Assembly: GCF_900116285.1 (NCBI RefSeq) | Contig: NZ_FPAJ01000006.1 | Location: forward strand, 62,001-126,000 | DNA from: Sulfitobacter marinus | GTDB lineage: Bacteria > Pseudomonadota > Alphaproteobacteria > Rhodobacterales > Rhodobacteraceae | Direction: 5' to 3' | DNA: 64,000 nt | Shown here: piece after piece, positions 35,841 through 44,014 of the stretch | Layout: every line of letters begins with the position of its first letter | Position numbering within the stretch: position 1 is the first letter of the stretch | Notes under the pieces: generated by a model | Database searches by the model: none | Told to the model about the DNA's origin: nothing | Seen by the model: only the letters and a program-made list of their open reading frames with translations | Translations under genes and position numbers: made by a program

Positions 35841-37376
35841 TCAGACGACCTTCGGTTCCAACTCGACCGACCACAGCTCGACATCGGCGCTGTCCATCAA
35901 ACGCACCGTCATTACGCCTGTGTCGGCTGCAATGTCGACCTTGCCGAAAAATTGCAGACCGTCGCTGGGGGGCAGGTTCGCCTTGCCGTCTTCTGGATGC
36001 TTGGCAAAACGCACTTCGGGGCCAAAGGTGTTGTCATAGCTTGAAGGGCCGAAGGTACCGGCATGTAATGGACCGGACACAAATTCCCAGAAAGGGTCAA
36101 ACTCTTGGAAAACGGCGCGATCAGGCGAGTAGTGATGCGCTGCGGTGTAATGCACGTCAGCGGTCAGCCAAACCGTGTTTGCGATTTCCGCTGTCTTGAT
36201 GAAAGAAAGCACCGCGGCGATATCGTGCTCGCGCCCGAGCACCGGACCGTCACCATTCGCCCCGTTTTCCATATTGGTATCGCCGTCGCGTACCATCATC
36301 CCGATGGGCATATCTGACGCGATCACCTTCCACGTTGCGGTGGAATTCACCATTTCGCGCTTGAGCCAGGCCAATTGCTCGGCCCCCAGAAACGGGGTGG
36401 CTTCTGTTTCGGTGTTGGCGGTGTTGTCACCACGGTAGGTGCGCATATCGATCACAAAGATGTCCAGTAACGGGCCATAGGACACCTTGCGATACACCCG
36501 CATCGGTTCTGCCAGATTTTGCCGCGTTGGCATCATCTCGTGAAACGCATGGGCCGCGCGCGCGGAAAGCGTCTGCATCGATTTGACCGCATAGCGATCG
36601 TCACTGGCAAGCACCTCGTTCGGGTACCAGTTGTTTGTTACTTCGTGGTCATCCCATTGCGAGATCATTGGTACCGCTGCATTGAACGCCTGAACATTAC
36701 GGTCCATGTAGTTGTACAGATGCTGGCCCCGGAATTCGTCGAGAGTTTCGGCAACCTTGCTTTTGGCTGGCGTGACGATGTTCTTCCAGATGGTGCCGTC
36801 TTCCAGTTCCACCTCTTCCTTTAGGGGGCCGTCGGCATAGACTGTATCGCCGGAATGCAAGAAAAAGTCAGGGTTGTGGCCGAGCATCGTTGCATAGGTG
36901 GTCATGCCGCCGCGATCTTCGTCGATGCCCCAGCCCTGACCGGCGGTGTCGCCCGACCAGACAAAGCTGACATCGCGGTTGCCCATCGGCGCGGTGCGAA
37001 ACTGACCCAATGTTGGCTCGGACATGGTGCCATCTGCCAGATCGGTCATTGTGACCCGGTAAAAAATATCCTGATCACTGGGCAATCCAGTTAACGCCAT
37101 CTTGCCTGTGTAATCCGTCGGTGTGCCTACGGCCAGAGCGGGGACCGCCTGCGCATTCGACATGCTTTCGGTTGTGGCCCATTCCACGAGCATCTTTGCC
37201 TCGCGGTCGGCGCGCCCCCAGATCATCGCGCCATTATGGGCAACATCGCCGGACATCACGCCGTGCGTGATAATAGGGCGCGATTTGGCGCGCGAAAGGG
37301 ACGGCATCGCCAGCGAGGTGCCAAGAGCAGCGTAGCCCAAAAGCGCCTGACGGCGGGTGAAGGAAATACGTGGCAT
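35841..37376 (-). CDS. phoD: PhoD-family alkaline phosphatase/phosphodiesterase, Tat-exported
   Basis: 511 residues from the ATG at 37376, supported by AGGAGG nine bases upstream. FTRRQALLGYAALGTSLAM is a twin-arginine signal. Mature domains: a beta-rich PhoD N-terminal module (GVMSGDVAHNGAMIWGRAD) and a metallophosphatase core with SGDTAGQGWG, LHSGDTVYADG, QWDDHEVTNNW and TADVHYTAAHHYSPDR, which carry the metal ligands. It is periplasmic or surface-exposed and frees phosphate from esters. A near-consensus Pho box lies 62 bp upstream, so PhoB control under phosphate limitation is likely. It is a single gene. Confidence 0.92.
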   Translation of the reverse strand: MPRISFTRRQALLGYAALGTSLAMPSLSRAKSRPIITHGVMSGDVAHNGAMIWGRADREAKMLVEWATTESMSNAQAVPALAVGTPTDYTGKMALTGLPSDQDIFYRVTMTDLADGTMSEPTLGQFRTAPMGNRDVSFVWSGDTAGQGWGIDEDRGGMTTYATMLGHNPDFFLHSGDTVYADGPLKEEVELEDGTIWKNIVTPAKSKVAETLDEFRGQHLYNYMDRNVQAFNAAVPMISQWDDHEVTNNWYPNEVLASDDRYAVKSMQTLSARAAHAFHEMMPTRQNLAEPMRVYRKVSYGPLLDIFVIDMRTYRGDNTANTETEATPFLGAEQLAWLKREMVNSTATWKVIASDMPIGMMVRDGDTNMENGANGDGPVLGREHDIAAVLSFIKTAEIANTVWLTADVHYTAAHHYSPDRAVFQEFDPFWEFVSGPLHAGTFGPSSYDNTFGPEVRFAKHPEDGKANLPPSDGLQFFGKVDIAADTGVMTVRLMDSADVELWSVELEPKVV

Positions 37377-37437
37377 AAACTGCGCCTCCTGAATGGTTTC
37401 AACAGGCGAGATCATCCGGACAGACGGTTTCACTCCG

Positions 37438-37455
37438 TCGACAGTTTTATGACAG
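37438..37455 (-). promoter_or_regulatory. Pho box upstream of phoD
   Basis: On the minus strand the sequence reads CTGTCATAAAACTGTCGA, matching 16 of 18 positions of the PhoB consensus (two CTGTCA units, 11-bp period). It points to phoD and ends about 62 bp before its start codon. Confidence 0.65.
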
Positions 37456-37559
37456 CATTATGATAATATGTGTAAGCTGTGGCCCACCATCTTCGAAACT
37501 CAAAGCGTGCAAATCGTATGGATCATGTCACCGCTGCTGTTCGAGCCTGGAGAAACCGA

Positions 37560-37976
37560 TTAACGCAGCTCTCTGAAATCGGACAGCACGTTTTGGATGG
37601 CACAGGCGATATATGGGTCACCGCCGGTTACGTCGCTCGGGTTCTTTTTCAGCTTTTGAATGCTTAGGCTGGATGCATGGGTGGCTTCGCATTCATAGGC
37701 CATTTTCCAATCATCAAAAGCCCGCTTTTCGCTATCGCCTTCCCACATCAAGAATAGCTTGCGGTGCCGTTGATCCTTTTGAATCCGGTTATAACATGCT
37801 TCCACCTTGTCGCGGTCACCCTCAATAATCTGGAAAAACAGGCGATCATGATAAACCAAAAGCCCGGTCAGCCCGTCTCGGGCATTGTTAGCTTTGGACT
37901 GCTTCAAAAGATCACTTATCTGCGCTTCGTTCAGGCGTGCTACAGCGGTGCTGAAGTAGATCATTTGATAAATCAC
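37560..37976 (-). CDS. BLUF-domain blue-light photoreceptor
   Basis: 138 residues, essentially a single BLUF domain. Flavin-site residues are all present: Tyr7 (MIYQMIYFSTA), Asn31 (NNARDGLTGLL), Gln49 (FFQIIEG), Trp90 and Met92 (DDWKMAY). The Tyr-Gln pair is needed for the light reaction with bound FAD. No output domain is attached, so it must signal by protein contact, like short BLUF proteins of other bacteria. It is a single gene between phoD and the repeat region at 38166. No obvious partner is encoded beside it. Confidence 0.9.
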   Translation of the reverse strand: MIYQMIYFSTAVARLNEAQISDLLKQSKANNARDGLTGLLVYHDRLFFQIIEGDRDKVEACYNRIQKDQRHRKLFLMWEGDSEKRAFDDWKMAYECEATHASSLSIQKLKKNPSDVTGGDPYIACAIQNVLSDFRELR

Positions 37977-38165
37977 TGGTCCTGCTGTCCTTCTGGATGG
38001 CTAAAATGCGTGGGCTAATGCGCGTTATAAAAACATAAGAATTCAACGGCTAACGCGGCAGGACAGGGAAGGGTTCCAAAAATATCTTGATCTGGTCGAT
38101 TTTTTTAGGCTGCGTTTGGTGGGGGCCATTTTGTTGGGTATGTTGATATCTGATGGCTGAGTTAA

Positions 38166-38226
38166 TATACAAATGGTGACTATCTGTATATACAAATGGT
38201 GGGTATATTAATGTACAAACGGTGAC
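38166..38226. repeat. Three direct repeats, 23-bp period
   Basis: TACAAATGGTGAC (from 38168), TACAAATGGTGGG (from 38191) and TACAAACGGTGAC (from 38214) are spaced exactly 23 bp apart, each preceded by TATA/TGTA-like bases. They end about 50 bp before the ATPase start. A repeated operator or transcript-level element for that gene is likely. Confidence 0.55.
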
Positions 38227-38274
38227 ACCTTTGTTAAGCAGATGATGCGCGCCGGAGTGTTGGAAAGAACGACG

Positions 38275-39561
38275 ATGACACAGACAGAGCCATATTTACC
38301 GCGGCACCTTGTGACCGAGCTGGAAGAAGCGGTTGCATCGGCGCGGGTGGTAAACCTGATCGGACCGCGGCAGGTAGGCAAGACGACTCTCGTTAGGGAT
38401 TTATTCGGGCATGGCCGCTTTATCACGCTGGATGATGCCGCGATCCTTTCGGCTATTGAGGCGGACCCGGAAGGGCAGTTTGCCAGCTTGATGCAGGAAC
38501 TGGGGCCGGCACCGTTGATTATTGACGAGGCGCAGCGGTCCAAGAAACTGGCGCTGACAATCAAGAAGGTTGTCGATACAGATCGCCGCAAAGGGCAGTT
38601 CGTTCTGACCGGATCGTCCAACGTCTTCACGACCACCGACGTGGCGGATTCGCTGGCGGGCAGAATGCGAACGCTGAAACTTTGGCCCTTGTCCGTGACC
38701 GAGATTAAAAGCGCGCCGGTCAGCCGTCTGGTGGATTGGGGGATGCAAAAGCAGCCACACCTTAGCCAGATATCTGAACCCGAACCGCTGACCCGTGGCG
38801 ACTATATCGACCTTATTTTGGCGGGTGGTTTTCCGGAAACCAGAACGCTGCCGCTGCGGTCGCGCCAGCGCGGGTATCGCGATTACATTGATGCTGTGGT
38901 TGAACGGGATGTGGCTGACATTACGCCGGTGCGAAAACCTGATGCCCTGCGCATTCTGATCGATCAAATGGCCGCGCGCACGGCGCAAGAGATCAACACC
39001 TCGGCGTTGGCCAAGCTGACCAAGTTGCAGCGGGTGACCGTGGATCAATACCTAGATATTCTGATGCGCCTTTCGATGTTGACCAAGTTGGGGGCCTGGA
39101 CGTCGGGCGAAGGCAAACGCGAGATCAAGCAACCGAAATATCATTTTGTGGACTCGGGGATCGCTTGCGCCTTGCGGCGTTTCACTGACACGAGTTTTGA
39201 CATTGATAACACACCGCAGGCCTTGGGCGGGCTGCTGGAAAGTTTCGTCGTGGGAGAGTTGCAGCGCGCCTTACCGCTGCAAGACGCGGATTACCGGATG
39301 TACCATTGGCGCAGTGCCGATCAGCGCGAGATTGATATCTTGATCGATGGGGGAAATCATCTGGTCAATATCGAGGTAAAAGCATCAGCCACTGTCAGTT
39401 CGGATGATTTCAAGCATCTACAATGGTTTGTAAAAGATGGCCCCGGCAGGGGTAAAACCTGCACTGGGCTGGTCTTTTATCTGGGGCGCGAAAAGCTGTC
39501 GTTTGGAGGTGGAAACTATGCCCTCCCGGTCAGCGCCCTTTGGAGCGAGATCACGCTTTGA
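38275..39561 (+). CDS. AAA ATPase with DUF4143 domain
   Basis: 428 residues from the ATG at 38275 with GGAAAG upstream; ATG codons at 38242/38245 give a slightly longer form. Walker A GPRQVGKTTL (about 30-39), Walker B PLIIDEAQ and sensor-like VLTGSSN form the AAA_14 domain. A winged helix (INTSALAKLTKLQRVTVDQYLDIL) and a DUF4143 C-terminus with nuclease-like residues follow (ESFVVGELQR ... DQREIDILID ... NIEVKAS: the E-x-D-x(n)-E-x-K pattern). The family is widespread and its physiological function is unclear; a mobile or defence role has been suspected. A three-copy repeat precedes it. Confidence 0.82.
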   Translation: MTQTEPYLPRHLVTELEEAVASARVVNLIGPRQVGKTTLVRDLFGHGRFITLDDAAILSAIEADPEGQFASLMQELGPAPLIIDEAQRSKKLALTIKKVVDTDRRKGQFVLTGSSNVFTTTDVADSLAGRMRTLKLWPLSVTEIKSAPVSRLVDWGMQKQPHLSQISEPEPLTRGDYIDLILAGGFPETRTLPLRSRQRGYRDYIDAVVERDVADITPVRKPDALRILIDQMAARTAQEINTSALAKLTKLQRVTVDQYLDILMRLSMLTKLGAWTSGEGKREIKQPKYHFVDSGIACALRRFTDTSFDIDNTPQALGGLLESFVVGELQRALPLQDADYRMYHWRSADQREIDILIDGGNHLVNIEVKASATVSSDDFKHLQWFVKDGPGRGKTCTGLVFYLGREKLSFGGGNYALPVSALWSEITL

Positions 39562-39680
39562 GGTTTTAATGTGGCCGGTTGTGAGCACCGCAGCGCCACG
39601 ACTATCGCCAATTTTACATTTCACAGGTTATTAGGACACAATGCCTATTTCCTTGGGCCGACTGCCCGAAGGAACCTTAC

Positions 39681-40805
39681 ATGGCATTAACTTGGGATGC
39701 GCTTTACCTTGGCAAAATTACCGGGGATATCGATCTGGTTGAAAATGACGGTGAAGAGGCCGACAACTCTGCCATATTGGTTGGAGAGACCTATGGTAGT
39801 GTCGGTGATCCGCTGTGGGATCACGTTACGGAGGTCACGGCTATCAACAATAGTGGCCAATCCCAAATGCTCGATAGTGATAACAGCTTTTATTATGATC
39901 AGTTGCGATTTGACGCGGATGACGGCAACGGTCTGCAAACCAATTTCTTTGACGCCGCATCAATATATAACGCGACACTGACCTATACTGACGGCACGAC
40001 CGCAACGATCACTGCGGTGATCATGCAGGATACACAGGGCAATCTGTTTCTCGCGCCTGAATATCAGGCGGGCCCTGATATCGCGGCGATGGAGGCCAAG
40101 GCGATCCGGTCTCTGACACTGAATTCAGTGAATTCACCGGTGGGTGAAGCGGTTCTGTCACGTGTTCAGACGGAATTTGTTTGCTTTGCTACGGGGACCA
40201 TGATTGCCACGCCAGATGGGGACCGCCTGGTTGAGAGTTTGACACCCGGCGATATGATCATGACCCATGACAATGGGCCACAACCGCTAAAGTGGCGAGG
40301 CGCACGCACCCTCAGCTTTTCCGTTGGGGAGCATCACCCACAGCAACCGATTGAGTTTAAGCCAGACGCGCTTGGCCCGGGGTTGCCGCGGCACCGGCTC
40401 ATTGTGTCACCCCAGCATCGTATTCTGTTGCATGATGGCGATCGCGAAGTGCTTGCCCCCGCGCTTGGGTTTGTGGGGGTACCAGGGGTGCGTAAGATGC
40501 GCGGGATGCGAGCGATCACCTATCACACACTACTATTGCCAAATCACGAGATCATCACCGCAAATGGTGCCTTGGTCGAAAGCTTTTATCCGGGCCGTGT
40601 CGCGATGGAAGTGTTGACCGCGATGCAGAAACTGACCGTGGGTATGGTACGCCCAGCGATCCTGACTGACCCTGATCGCGGCTTTGGATCCTATGTGCGC
40701 TGCCCCATAAGCCGACGCGAGGCGAATGCGCTGTTGCGCGGTTCGGGGGCTGGAAACGGGTGCAAACCTAGTACCAAACTGGGTCACAGGCCGGTGATTC
40801 AATAA
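39681..40805 (+). CDS. Hint (hedgehog/intein)-domain protein
   Basis: 374 residues; AAGGA lies before the ATG. The N-terminal ~160 residues are acidic and beta-rich with no known domain. The Hint_2 domain begins at VCFATGTMIATPDGDRLVESLTPGDMI with the expected nucleophile Cys168, then QPLKWRGART, SPQHRILLH and ITANGALVESFYPG. Such proteins are abundant in Roseobacter-group genomes and are thought to be secreted, with possible self-cleavage. No signal peptide is present, so type I export is plausible but unproven. It is a single gene after the ATPase gene. Confidence 0.82.
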   Translation: MALTWDALYLGKITGDIDLVENDGEEADNSAILVGETYGSVGDPLWDHVTEVTAINNSGQSQMLDSDNSFYYDQLRFDADDGNGLQTNFFDAASIYNATLTYTDGTTATITAVIMQDTQGNLFLAPEYQAGPDIAAMEAKAIRSLTLNSVNSPVGEAVLSRVQTEFVCFATGTMIATPDGDRLVESLTPGDMIMTHDNGPQPLKWRGARTLSFSVGEHHPQQPIEFKPDALGPGLPRHRLIVSPQHRILLHDGDREVLAPALGFVGVPGVRKMRGMRAITYHTLLLPNHEIITANGALVESFYPGRVAMEVLTAMQKLTVGMVRPAILTDPDRGFGSYVRCPISRREANALLRGSGAGNGCKPSTKLGHRPVIQ

Positions 40806-41145
40806 GCTGGTGAGGGCAGGGGGGCGTGCCAAGCGCTACCTTGGGTTCGTTAGGCGGGCCGGGTATCACCCGTAGATATATACGTGCCGCGCTGACGGCA
40901 CAGGCGATTCTTGCTAAAGCCCCCTCCACCAGCCACCCGTTCGCAAAAACAGCCATTCTCACACGGCGAACGGTTAACCAACCTATACGGAGGGATAGTC
41001 CCACGGCCAAATGCATCGTTTTTCTAGCCAGCCGGGGGCGAGACTCGGCGGCGAACCCTCTTCTAAAAGCGTCTCATGACTGATGCGAACGAACGCATCC
41101 CCTCGGCCAATCAAGGGCCAAACCTAAAATTGGGAAGAGAATGAG
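40806..41145. other. 340-bp intergenic region before sqdB
   Basis: No gene is supported. Two small perfect 6-bp hairpins are visible: GTGCCG/CGGCAC at 40884-40901, a possible terminator for the Hint gene, and GATGCG/CGCATC at 41082-41099, in the probable sqdB leader. No clear promoter boxes. Confidence 0.35.
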
Positions 41146-42369
41146 ATGGACCATAAAATGAAAAATGTTCTGGTAGTAGGGGGCGACGGTTTTTGCGGAT
41201 GGCCCACAGCATTGCACCTGTCGCAGCTGGGCCACAGCGTCACCATCGTGGATAATTTGTCGCGCCGTAGAATCGACGATGATCTCGGCGCGAACAGCCT
41301 GACGCCGATCCAGCCAATTGATGTTCGCATCGCGGCATGGCACGAGGCCACCGGGAAAACCATCGGCTTTGAACATATCGATGTCGCCCTAGAGTATGAC
41401 CGTTTTGAAGCACTGTTGGCCGCACTTAAGCCCGACACAGTGATCCATTTTGCCGAGCAGCGCGCCGCCCCATATTCCATGAAAGGGATCAGTGAAAAGC
41501 GTTATACGGTCGATAACAACATTGGCGCGACGCATAACTTGCTGGCCGCTATCACCAACCTGAACCTTGATACCCACATCGTTCATCTGGGCACTATGGG
41601 CGTCTATGGCTATGACGATGACGGCATGGAAATCCCCGAGGGCTATCTGAAGGTTTACATCCCCGGCGATGAAAAACAGATCTTCCAGCGTGAAATTCTG
41701 TATCCGACAAACCCCGGCAGCGTTTACCACATGACGAAATCGATGGACCAGATATTGTTCCAATTTTACGCCAAGAACGATCATCTTCGGATCACTGACC
41801 TACATCAAGGGATCGTTTGGGGTACGCAAACCGAAGAAACCAAACTGGACGACCGCTTGATGAACCGGTTCGATTATGACGGTGATTACGGTACGGTTTT
41901 GAACCGCTTTTTGATGCAATCGGCGGTGGGTCATCCGCTGACGGTGCATGGCACAGGCGGGCAGACACGGGCGTTTATCCACATCCAGGACACAGTGAAA
42001 TGCCTTGCCCTTGCTGTTGAGAACCCCCCGCAAGAGCGTAACAAAGTCAAAATCCTGAACCAGATGACCGAAACACACACTGTGCGCCATCTGGCTGGAC
42101 TGGTGGCTGATGCGACGGGTGCGCCTGTAGCGAATGTTGAAAATCCGCGCAATGAGGCAGCTGAAAACGGGCTGCGTGTTTCCAACGAAACGTTCATTTC
42201 CCTTGGGTTGCAGCCAATCACTTTGGCGCAAGGTCTGTGTGAAGAAACCCAGCAGATCGCACAACGGTTCGCAGATCGGTGCCGCATGGATATGATCCCA
42301 TGCGTTTCGACCTGGACCGACAACCAACGTCCCGGCCTGGTCCCCTCGTCTGCCGTGGCGGCCGCTTAA
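41146..42369 (+). CDS. sqdB: UDP-sulfoquinovose synthase
   Basis: 407 residues. The NAD motif GGDGFCGWPTALHLS (12-26), NLSRRRIDDDLGANSLTPI, HFAEQRAAPYSM (101-112), HLGTMGVYGY with Thr150, SVYHMTK with Tyr194 and Lys198, and DLHQGIVWGTQTEET and GTVLNRFLMQ are nearly invariant in SqdB/SQD1. It makes UDP-sulfoquinovose from UDP-glucose and sulfite. The usual partner sulfolipid glycosyltransferases (SqdD/SqdX) are not beside it. Instead a cellulose-synthase-like operon follows after a strong hairpin. The product may feed sulfolipid or a sulfonated polysaccharide. Confidence 0.95.
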   Translation: MDHKMKNVLVVGGDGFCGWPTALHLSQLGHSVTIVDNLSRRRIDDDLGANSLTPIQPIDVRIAAWHEATGKTIGFEHIDVALEYDRFEALLAALKPDTVIHFAEQRAAPYSMKGISEKRYTVDNNIGATHNLLAAITNLNLDTHIVHLGTMGVYGYDDDGMEIPEGYLKVYIPGDEKQIFQREILYPTNPGSVYHMTKSMDQILFQFYAKNDHLRITDLHQGIVWGTQTEETKLDDRLMNRFDYDGDYGTVLNRFLMQSAVGHPLTVHGTGGQTRAFIHIQDTVKCLALAVENPPQERNKVKILNQMTETHTVRHLAGLVADATGAPVANVENPRNEAAENGLRVSNETFISLGLQPITLAQGLCEETQQIAQRFADRCRMDMIPCVSTWTDNQRPGLVPSSAVAAA

Positions 42370-42378
42370 TCTAGCGGA

Positions 42379-42420
42379 CCGGACCGCAAACATCGTCCAG
42401 CGTCGATGTTTGCGGTCCGG
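42379..42420. terminator. Strong 17-bp hairpin between sqdB and the Bcs-like genes
   Basis: CCGGACCGCAAACATCG (42379-42395) pairs perfectly with its complement at 42404-42420 over an 8-nt loop. There is no T-run, and it stands 22 bp before the next start codon. It may be an intra-operon attenuator or mRNA-stability element rather than a full terminator. Confidence 0.6.
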
Positions 42421-42442
42421 GTGGCCAGATTGGAATTGAAAA

Positions 42443-44014
42443 ATGCGTTTGATCGGCATCGGATTGTTGGCGTTTGTTTTGATGGGCGCAGCATTTACCC
42501 TGTCTTATCTTGATGCTTGGCAGCGTGGCATGCACCACGTCAGGGGCCTTGTGAACGGACCGCAGCTTGTGTTTGAAACCAGTGCCCCGTTGCAATCAAA
42601 GTTTGGCTCGAACGAGACTGTGATTTACCGCGGCGACACGGCAACCCCCATCATTCTGTCCGGTTTGCCAGCTTACCAAAACGCCATATTCGGGTTGCCC
42701 GTCGATACGCGTCCCACCGAAGGTTACCTTCAAATTGATGCGACATATCAAGTTCTTAGCGAAGTCGAAGGCACCTTGCGCATCTCGCTGAACGGGACCC
42801 GCCGCGCCGAAGTATTGCTGCGCCCGGGCGAGGTTAAGAAATCCGTCCAAATTATTCTTACGCCCGCAGACCTTGCTGGCGACAAAATCGAGGTTTCATT
42901 TAGCATGATCGGTGAACGGCCCAACGCAGGATGTAGCGCTGAAACCAGCCAGGTCGCCACGGTCGAGATCGAGCCGAGCAGCGCGCTTTTCCTTGCATTG
43001 GATAGCCCGATCGAGAGCGCACGCGACCGGATGATTTCGTCAAGCGGGGCCGCGACTGTGGGATGGTCACCGTGGTTTACGGCGACCCGTAGAACGAACC
43101 AGATGATCGCAGCGGCGCAGTTGGTGCGCCGTAATACCAAGGTTAACTTTGTCGCGGGGAATGCGGCCAACGTGCTGACCACGCCCGAGCTGAAAATCCT
43201 GGCCGCTGAAGAAGGCCCCATCGTAGAGCCGCCCAAACAGTGGCCATTGGCCGTTGCAGCCACAGGGCCGAACGCGGGCCTGCGTCGGTTCCAGCGCCGG
43301 GTCAGCTGGCGCACCCGCTATGATCTGACGGAATACGAAGCCTATGAAATGCCCGCGACGTTTGATTTCGACCTGCTGCTCGGGTTTTTGGATGCGGATG
43401 CCTATTGGACTGTAACAACATCGCTGAATGGCCGCGTTGTGCAGATGGATAAGGTGCCAGTCGGCGATACGTCATTTGGTGCCACGGTTGAATTGCCCGC
43501 CGATCTGCATGAAGCGGTGAATGTGATCGAAGTCAGGGCCTCGTCCTCGCAACTGCTGGTCGGTGTGTGCAACAACGGGCCCGAGCTGATTGCGGAAATG
43601 CAACCGGATGCGCAACTGATTGGTGGCGGTCCCAGCTATCTGGGAAAACTGTCCGAGCTGCGCACGATATTGGCCAAACGCGCCAACGTCGGCATGCCCG
43701 AGGTGCCCGCGCTGACGCCCGCAGAAGCCGAGGCGGTCGCCTTGCTGATCGCCGCAGTGTTGCCTGAAGAGATGAAAATCAAAAAGGCACCGCAATGGGC
43801 CAACATCACACCGTTCAGTCGTGCTGATTTGGCTGTGCTGAGCCTTGAGGACGACGGCACCGAAAACGGCTGGCTTGTTTATACGCATCAAGATGACGAC
43901 GAGATTATTGCGCAACCTGTGTCTGACGCGGCGATTGCGGCGCTAAAGCTTAATCCTGTGACCGGCATTCTGGTGCAGTTTTCACAGGCGCAATCGCCGC
44001 AGGATGACCAATGA
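42443..44014 (+). CDS. BcsB-like periplasmic subunit of a polysaccharide synthase
   Basis: 523 residues with an N-terminal membrane or signal segment (LIGIGLLAFVLMGAAFTLSYL) and two beta-sandwich halves. Sequences such as GTLRISLNGTRRAEVLL, DKIEVSFSMIGERPNAGCSAE and IEPSSALFLAL, and later WTVTTSLNGRVVQMDKVPV and VNVIEVRASSS, repeat the carbohydrate-binding pattern of BcsB. The protein is shorter than BcsB (about 700-780) and no C-terminal membrane anchor is seen. It overlaps the synthase gene by 4 bp (ATGA). It would guide the nascent chain in the periplasm. Similarity is distant; context carries much of the call. Confidence 0.6.
   Translation: MRLIGIGLLAFVLMGAAFTLSYLDAWQRGMHHVRGLVNGPQLVFETSAPLQSKFGSNETVIYRGDTATPIILSGLPAYQNAIFGLPVDTRPTEGYLQIDATYQVLSEVEGTLRISLNGTRRAEVLLRPGEVKKSVQIILTPADLAGDKIEVSFSMIGERPNAGCSAETSQVATVEIEPSSALFLALDSPIESARDRMISSSGAATVGWSPWFTATRRTNQMIAAAQLVRRNTKVNFVAGNAANVLTTPELKILAAEEGPIVEPPKQWPLAVAATGPNAGLRRFQRRVSWRTRYDLTEYEAYEMPATFDFDLLLGFLDADAYWTVTTSLNGRVVQMDKVPVGDTSFGATVELPADLHEAVNVIEVRASSSQLLVGVCNNGPELIAEMQPDAQLIGGGPSYLGKLSELRTILAKRANVGMPEVPALTPAEAEAVALLIAAVLPEEMKIKKAPQWANITPFSRADLAVLSLEDDGTENGWLVYTHQDDDEIIAQPVSDAAIAALKLNPVTGILVQFSQAQSPQDDQ

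Noticed and set aside
38166..38226. CRISPR array
   Set aside because: Only three short units with 8-10 bp between them and no cas genes; spacing is too small for spacers.
38401..39048. 215-codon open frame antisense to the DUF4143 ATPase gene
   Set aside because: No recognisable motif, and the plus-strand gene has intact Walker motifs.
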